Source of the DNA: Azolla caroliniana
Taxonomy: Eukaryota; Polypodiophyta
DNA length: 64,000 bases
NCBI GenBank assembly: GCA_043228905.1
Contig: JBHGNT010000001.1
Span: 1,984,001-2,048,000 of the forward strand
Direction of reading: 5' to 3'
Position numbers and translations under genes: made by a program. The notes under the pieces are model-generated. The model did no database searches and was not told the DNA's origin. It was given only the letters and a program-made list of their open reading frames with translations. Below, one piece after another: positions 58,257 to 64,000 of the stretch (positions within the stretch are counted from its first letter, which is position 1; each line of letters starts with the position of its first letter).

Positions 58257-59326
58257 CAAGAAGTGGGAGATTTAGGTTGAAGTTCACGACGAAGGTTATT
58301 CGGGGAGTATAATAATTTGTTTTTTGGCATTGCATATTTAGGGAATATAATATTTTCTAGGTGCAAAAACGGTGTATTTTGGGAATATAAAGTATCTTTG
58401 GCGAAAAGGGAGAGAGATGGGTGTGTAGTTGAATGGGGTAAAAAGGTATATGTATATGTGCGCTAATATGCAAGAAGTGGGAGATTTAGGTTGAAGTTCA
58501 CGACGAAGGTTATTTGGGCAGTATAATAATTTGTTTTTTGGCATTGCATATTTAGGGAATATAATATTTTCTAGGTCCAAAAACGATGTATTTTGGGAAT
58601 ATAAAGTATCTTTGGCAAAAAGGGAGAGAGATGGGTGTGTAGTTGAATGGGGTAAAAAGGTATATGTATATGTGCGCTAATATTCAAGAAGTGGGAGATT
58701 TAGGTTGAAGTTCACGACGAAGGTTATTCGGGGAGTATAATAATTTGTTTTTTGGCATTGCATATTTAGGGAATATAATATTTTCTAGGTGCAAAAACGG
58801 TGTATTTTGGGAATATAAAGTATCTTTGGCGAAAAGGGAGAGAGATGGGTGTGTAGTTGAATGGGGTAAAAAGGTATATGTATATGTGCGCTAATATGCA
58901 AGAAGTGAGAGATTTAGGTTGAAGTTCACGACGAAGGTTATTCGGGCAGTATAATAATTTGTTTTTTGGCATTGCATATTTAGGGAATATAATATTTTCT
59001 AGGTCCAAAAACGATGTATTTTGGGAATATAAAGTATCTTTGGCAAAAAGGGAGAGAGATGGGTGTGTAGTTGAATGGGGTAAAAAGGTATATGTATATG
59101 TGCGCTAATATTCAAGAAGTGGGAGATTTAGGTTGAAGTTCACGATGAAGGTTATTCGTGGAGTAATATAATTTGTTTTTTGGCATTGCATATTTAGGGA
59201 ATATAATATTTTCTAGGTGCAAAAACGGTGTATTTTGGGAATATAAAGTATCTTTAGCGAAAAGGGAGAGAGATGGGTGTGTAGTTGAATGGGGTAAAAA
59301 GGTATATGTATATGTGCGCTAATATT
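58257..59326. repeat. Five-unit 214-bp satellite with alternating A/B monomers
   Basis: Units start with CAAGAAGTG(G/A)GAGATTTAGG at 58257, 58471, 58685, 58899 and 59113, exactly 214 bases apart. Units 1, 3 and 5 share GGTGCAAAAACGGTG and GCGAAAAGG; units 2 and 4 share GGTCCAAAAACGATG and GGCAAAAAGG. The array therefore has a 428-bp higher-order period (A-B-A-B-A). Two identical 80-residue minus-strand frames 428 bases apart reflect this and are not genes. Confidence 0.95.
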
Positions 59327-60865
59327 CATGTGCTTACGTGTATTTGTGTCTACATTTGGGATATGTGTATATCACCTTATTATTATTATTGTGAAATGTC
59401 ATGAAAATCCACGATAATTATTTCAAGTAGGCCCACCACAAATTGTCCCTTGTACTTATAGGTTGTCCCTAAGATAGGACTCATTGATTGGTCACGTTCA
59501 TGGGTTTAGCGAGGGGTCGTTGTAGTGGAGTTCTTGTTGTGAATTCCTTGATTATGGAGTCATCGTTATGAAGACGTTGTTAGAAGAAGAGATCTTAGCC
59601 TCACCAAAGCTAATCCCCTTTATATAGCTCTAAAGGCTCTGAGATCACCATGTGTTCCCACATAGCGCTAGTCATGGGTTTGTCAAATTCCTAGGATAAT
59701 TGGTTTCCCAACTATCCTACAGGCTACATTTAACCCATTAAAGCTAGCTATAAAATTAGTCCATAATTTGATACAAGATATGGAAAAATAGTTTGGAAGA
59801 TGGGATGCAACACACTTGTTGCATGATGCACCAATAGATTCCTCTTTGAATGAGACATTTTTGGAACACCATTTGATCATGTCATGGGGAAAATGTGGAG
59901 GCTTGTGTTTCATGCATTATACTACATATGTTGCACCTAACTACAAAACCATGTTCTTCACCGAACGAGGAAATTGCAGACATCAATGCCTGCTAGAGCC
60001 CATCCTATGATCTACCATATGAACAATTACTTCCATGTGATTTAGCTCACACTCTCTACGATGTGAGATAGGGTGTTGGGGCACAAATGATAAGATTAAT
60101 CAAATATGTACATTTTTCCCTAAACAAGTTCGAGAGTTTGAGTATCACATGTTGATATAATGTTCTACCTTTGATCGCATCTGACTATGGATGTCCACAC
60201 CTTCGACCAAACCCAATCCTTGCATGAATTTTTCTCACAAGCAGAATGTGCACTCTTGATTGCAACGTTCATTACATAATAAAGTTCTTGAACATCAAGA
60301 AACACTACTCACTTTCACATGTATTGCACTATTTCTAGTCTCATGTGTCATATTTGACTTAATGATTATATGTCTTCATCTTGTGAAGTGATAAGTAATG
60401 GTAACATAAAAGCCTATTCACAATATTCTTTGCGTACTCAAATATTTTCTATTTTATTAATATACATTGTATATCCCTTATCACTTAATTCAAAACAACC
60501 AATACACATGGCGAACACGATTTCCTATAAGCCTACAAATATTGAGTTGATCTAGGGTCAACCCTTCGAAAGTCGCCACGAAGTAGAACTCAAAACTTTA
60601 TACCATTATGTGTTTTTAAGAGTTGACGATGTGTCATTGAACTCCATGTTGAACATAAGAAGTGAAAGCATGTCACGTTTGTCAATTATGTCCAAATCCC
60701 TTGTACTTGAGAAACCCAACACAAATTGAAATTGCAAATGGACAATCCAACCTCCTCACCTCGAGATAACACCACTTGGAACACAAATTTTGTATCTCCT
60801 CTTTCTCTCTTTCGACTTGTAATATTCGGATATAACTAGTTGTAATATATTGTGCAAAAGCCTAG
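59327..60865. other. Intergenic with a third dispersed-repeat copy
   Basis: No gene is recognised. The only assigned content is the dispersed repeat at 59775-60292. Confidence 0.5.
59775..60292 (+). repeat. Dispersed ~500-bp repeat, distal copy
   Basis: Shares GATATGGAAAAATAGTTTGG, GATG-CAACACACTTG, ATGTTGCACC, CTTCCATGTGATTTAGCTCACA, AACAAGTTCGAGAG and CGACCAAACCCAATCCTTGC with the copies upstream of the reductase genes. More diverged than those two are from each other. Confidence 0.75.
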
Positions 60866-60935
60866 TCATCATGCCCCAAGTTGTTACACTACTAACATTG
60901 TGTCTTGGGTTCGAAACCCAATTCTCTCACTTCTC
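60866..60935 (+). repeat. tRNA-derived SINE fragment
   Basis: CTAGTCATCATGCCCC-AAGTTGTTACACTACTAAC followed by TCTTGGGTTCGAAACCCAATT (box B-like) matches the family at 4885-5360. Confidence 0.55.
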
Positions 60936-60969
60936 TATTACTCCATACATAACCCCTTAATTTGCTAGA

Positions 60970-61053
60970 TGTCATCATGGAACGTAGGGATTAAACCCAT
61001 GACCTCTTGGTCTCCATCGGGCAACCTTACCAATTGAGTTGCATCCATCCAAG
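60970..61053 (-). repeat. tRNA-derived SINE fragment, second family
   Basis: On the minus strand, GCAACTCAATTGGTAAGGTTG (box A-like), TGGAGACCAAGAGGTCAT and GGTTTAATCCC (box B-like). Same family as 10135-10265. Confidence 0.6.
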
Positions 61054-61227
61054 CCTTTGTGTATGTGTGTGTGTATGTGGTGTATAAATAATGGCTTTCA
61101 TGACAAAAGAAAAAAACACCACCATGACTCTCTCTCTCTTTGGTGAAAACACACAATTATATTAATAAATGCGTATAAAAAACACTACTTACAATGGGTG
61201 TGACAATGGAGTATGGTCACCCACTAA

Positions 61228-61725
61228 CTACACTACATGGGTAGTGGAACATGTTGAATTGCCAATAGGCAAGACGAACAATCCACTGAGGAAAGAAATT
61301 CCACTTGCTAGTAATCCCTTCAACTTTCGTAGATATCCTTTCACTCCATGTCTATCATCGAATACAAAATCATTGCGCATGTTCCAATTATGACGCAATC
61401 CCCAATATCTCAGAAATAGAAAAACGATTTGCATCTCTGATTTTGGGTCAACCTGTGTAAATTGTGTAAACACCCACTGTCTAGGTGTCAAATTTATACC
61501 ATGATAAAACTTGCCAAATTTGAGAAATGTAACTCCAAATCTGACAAGCAATCAGACATTATATAAATCAATGAGTACTATCTTCCATTTGAACAGTGCA
61601 AAAAAAGCAATTACCCGTTGCTAGTCCACAACGTTTTAGAGCTAATCCCAACGAAAATCCTCCAATCAAAACTCTCCAAATGAAGACCTTTGCTACAAGT
61701 GGCAATTTAGAATGCCAACTACGTT
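61228..61725 (-). pseudogene. LINE reverse-transcriptase C-terminal fragment
   Basis: Minus-strand frames with shifts encode LVAKVFIWRVLIGGFSLGLAL and GNCFFC (LINE zinc-binding domain, about 61590-61720), then LRHNWNMRNDFVFDDRHG (about 61340-61390), the order seen at the C-terminus of plant LINE ORF2. Several stops are present. Confidence 0.75.
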
Positions 61726-61835
61726 GTAAGATCTGCCACCACCCATGATCAGATTTGTGTATTTTCCATTCTTCTTCAGCCTTAGATGATAGTTATCCAA
61801 GAGACTCAATAGAGCAATGATGCAAAAGATTAGTA

Positions 61836-61859
61836 CTCTCTCTCTCTCTCTCTCTCTCT
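61836..61859. repeat. (CT)n microsatellite
   Basis: About 12 CT units. Confidence 0.85.
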
Positions 61860-62426
61860 GACAGTGAATAATGGCTTTCATTATAAACGAAAAAAACACA
61901 ACCGTGACTAACTTAATACAAAGTATTTGTCACGAACAATAGAGTAGAGCAAGAGATGGCTAGGCAAAAGGTAAGATACTAAGAGATAGATTGAGAAACA
62001 AGAGATGGACAAAATAGAATATAGGATTATGTAACTGGCGTTCACCTTGACTCTGCATGTATTTATACATGTTTGTGGGCTCTGCAGTAACTTTACTATA
62101 ATGCAAGAGGTCAAGAATTTGAATATTGACATGACCATGACAATATTTAACCCTTATAGACATCTACGTACTACTACTACGACTACAAACTCAATGTCAT
62201 CCTACACACCAACTCAAATGGCGAATATGACAATATTGAATTGAACCCTTCTAGGCATCTAAATACTAATACTACGACTACAAACTCAATGTCACCCTAC
62301 ACACCAACTCAAATGGTGAATATGTGACCTTGTAAAGTTCCTTCTCTTCATGGTTGCGATTTCATGACTTCTCTAACACTATCAATTGCTACAAAAAAAG
62401 TCATTTTAACTTTACAACATATTTTC

Positions 62427-63030
62427 TCACCCCAACTTACAAATCAAAAGTGAAGACATTCCGCATATTTCAATTGAACCATAGCCCCCAAAACTCGAGA
62501 ATGCAAAAATAATTTGGGAATAAGGTATCGGGTCATTGTTCTCCATATGTCCAAAAACCCAACGGAATGAAGATAGGCTTACTCTAGTTAGAGACATCCA
62601 TACTAAATTGATAGACTTGCAAACCATCCTAACCATCGAGCATGAAAGAATTAGATGCCTACTATGTTCCAGTTTCATCGAACAAAAGAAACACATTCCT
62701 CTTGCAGTGTTTATTTTTTTAAATGTATCTCCCAATGATGAAGCTCTAACCATAATTCTCCAAATGAATACCTTAGCTTGTAGCATCAATCAAGAACACC
62801 AACCTGCCTTGAGCACATGAAACCACCAGGTAATGGGCTTATGAAACCCCCATATTTTTATAACCCTTTCTTCCATCCACTTATGTTTGTTAATCAACTT
62901 ATGATAACCATCGTTTGTTGAGATCATATTCAATATACTATTTCCAACAAATGTCCAATCAAGCTCTTGAGATCTCCAATCGAAATAAGGAATTAGCTCA
63001 TATAATGATAGTATAACTTGCAACTTATCT
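62427..63030 (-). pseudogene. Second LINE zinc-binding-domain fragment
   Basis: Read on the minus strand: WMEERVIKIWGFHKP and FHVLKAGW (62800-62900), a stop, then LQAKVFIWRIMVRASSLGDTF, GMCFFCSMKLEHSRHLILSC (62640-62790), a C-X2-C...H...C arrangement typical of the zinc-binding domain after LINE reverse transcriptase. It lies upstream in the same orientation as the fragment at 61228-61725 but repeats the same domain, so two different insertions are present. Confidence 0.8.
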
Positions 63031-64000
63031 CAAATAAAGGAATAACCTCATGGAGTACGAAATGTTGATCATGTTATTCGAAATGCCATTAATCTTCTTT
63101 GTGACACCAATGTAGCATACTTGACAGTTACTAAACCCAATCTAACCATCCGATTAAATTGAAGGTTAAGATGTTGTTTACCTTCCACCTAAATAACCTT
63201 GATGTCGCCAAAACCTCCATTTGTAATGAATTGGCACATACCCTTTCTTGTGGATTATGCCATTGCCCAAAATCCAACATACTTTGTGATGATCTCAACA
63301 AATGATTAACTATCAGAGGTCATGCACATGTAACCTCCCTTTCATAATTAAGAACATTCTACCAATTAACCTCAACCATCATGTTTCAAAACTTAATTCA
63401 TGCCTTCTCTAAAAAGTATGCCACCATTTCTGTCCAAGGTTGTACACCCTCAAATAAATCGAATGAAAGTAAATTAAAGAGCCACCATATGCTCATATCA
63501 ATCATATTATGAAGTATACGCACCATTCCTGCATTCACATTCGCGAACATTCGTATCATTCGAGTATGGAAAACACTCGAAGTATGGTAAATACCATACT
63601 TTTGCACTCATTATTTATTGTTAAGTAATTAGGTAATTAACTAGGGTTAATTAGAGACTAATTATATGGTTACGTTAAGCAGCGGAAGATTAGTATGATA
63701 TGCGCATGAGAGTGTGTGAGAGGAAGAGAGAGAGAGAGGAAGTTACACTTGAACACAAAGATAAATGGGGGATGATTAACTATATTAAAAAGTGTCATCA
63801 ACATTCAAAAATACCCACAATGAGGTATATATACAACCCATGTGCAAAGGTGCACATGTGTGGGTAGAACATAGGTACTTATGTGTAAGTCCTACATTAA
63901 ATGTACTAAGGAGTGGAGGATCTAGAATATCCCACTTAAGTACAAGGTCCTATTTAAAGGGTTAAGGTCAACACATTAACTAGATTCAATCTAGGTAACT
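63031..64000. other. Unassigned right end
   Basis: No gene is recognised. Bases 63490-63605 resemble 5645-5745 in inverse orientation. A GA-rich stretch lies at 63717-63740. The sequence continues beyond the window. Confidence 0.4.

Noticed and set aside
58338-59008. Two identical 80-residue minus-strand frames
   Set aside because: They lie 428 bp apart in the satellite and arise from its higher-order repeat.
58257-59326. CRISPR-like regular repeats
   Set aside because: Units are 214 bp with no unique spacers, in a plant genome; this is a satellite.
60970-61053. tRNA gene on the minus strand
   Set aside because: Box A and box B-like motifs are present, but acceptor and anticodon stems do not form; it matches a dispersed SINE family.

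Overview
This is a stretch of nuclear DNA from a flowering plant. The genes are split by GT-AG introns, intergenic space is AT-rich and full of retrotransposons, and the protein families are plant-specific: plastid protoporphyrinogen oxidase, a group IIe WRKY factor, a CYP74 oxylipin enzyme and sorbitol/mannose-6-phosphate reductase-type aldo-keto reductases. The species cannot be named from the sequence alone.

Genes, in order. (1) 1771-13518, minus: a complete nine-exon protoporphyrinogen IX oxidase gene; its 5.6-kb sixth intron holds an antisense, decayed Ty1/copia element and a cluster of tRNA-derived SINE pieces. (2) 28115-31682, minus: a complete three-exon WRKY IIe transcription factor. 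(3) 35978-38965, 43107-45783 and 47944-50496, plus: three tandem aldo-keto reductase genes with the same six-exon structure. The first two are intact; the third is a pseudogene with at least four lesions. Gene 2 is a mosaic: its 5' half matches gene 3 and its 3' half matches gene 1. (4) 51962-54737, minus: a two-exon CYP74 gene with a variant heme loop and no evident plastid transit peptide.

Mobile DNA. A 7.25-kb Ty3/gypsy chromovirus (15032-22283) has both LTRs, a primer binding site, a polypurine tract and a near-perfect 5-bp target duplication, but its coding region is broken by stops and frameshifts. A 5'-truncated LINE (22443-25207) sits between perfect 17-bp duplications and itself carries a second poly(A) retroposon in opposite orientation with its own perfect 17-bp duplication. 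Two copies of a small hAT-like element have 8-bp target duplications. A 1.4-kb element with two 196-bp LTRs lies at 56650-58056, and a five-unit 214-bp satellite with alternating A/B monomers at 58257-59326. LINE zinc-binding-domain fragments lie on the minus strand at 61.2-63.0 kb. Several minisatellites and a roughly 500-bp dispersed repeat, which forms the upstream region of aldo-keto reductase genes 2 and 3, fill other gaps.

The genes do not form an obvious single pathway. They cover tetrapyrrole synthesis, transcription control, sugar-phosphate/polyol reduction and oxylipin metabolism. The most informative biology is the recent reshuffling of the reductase array and the layered, datable transposon insertions.
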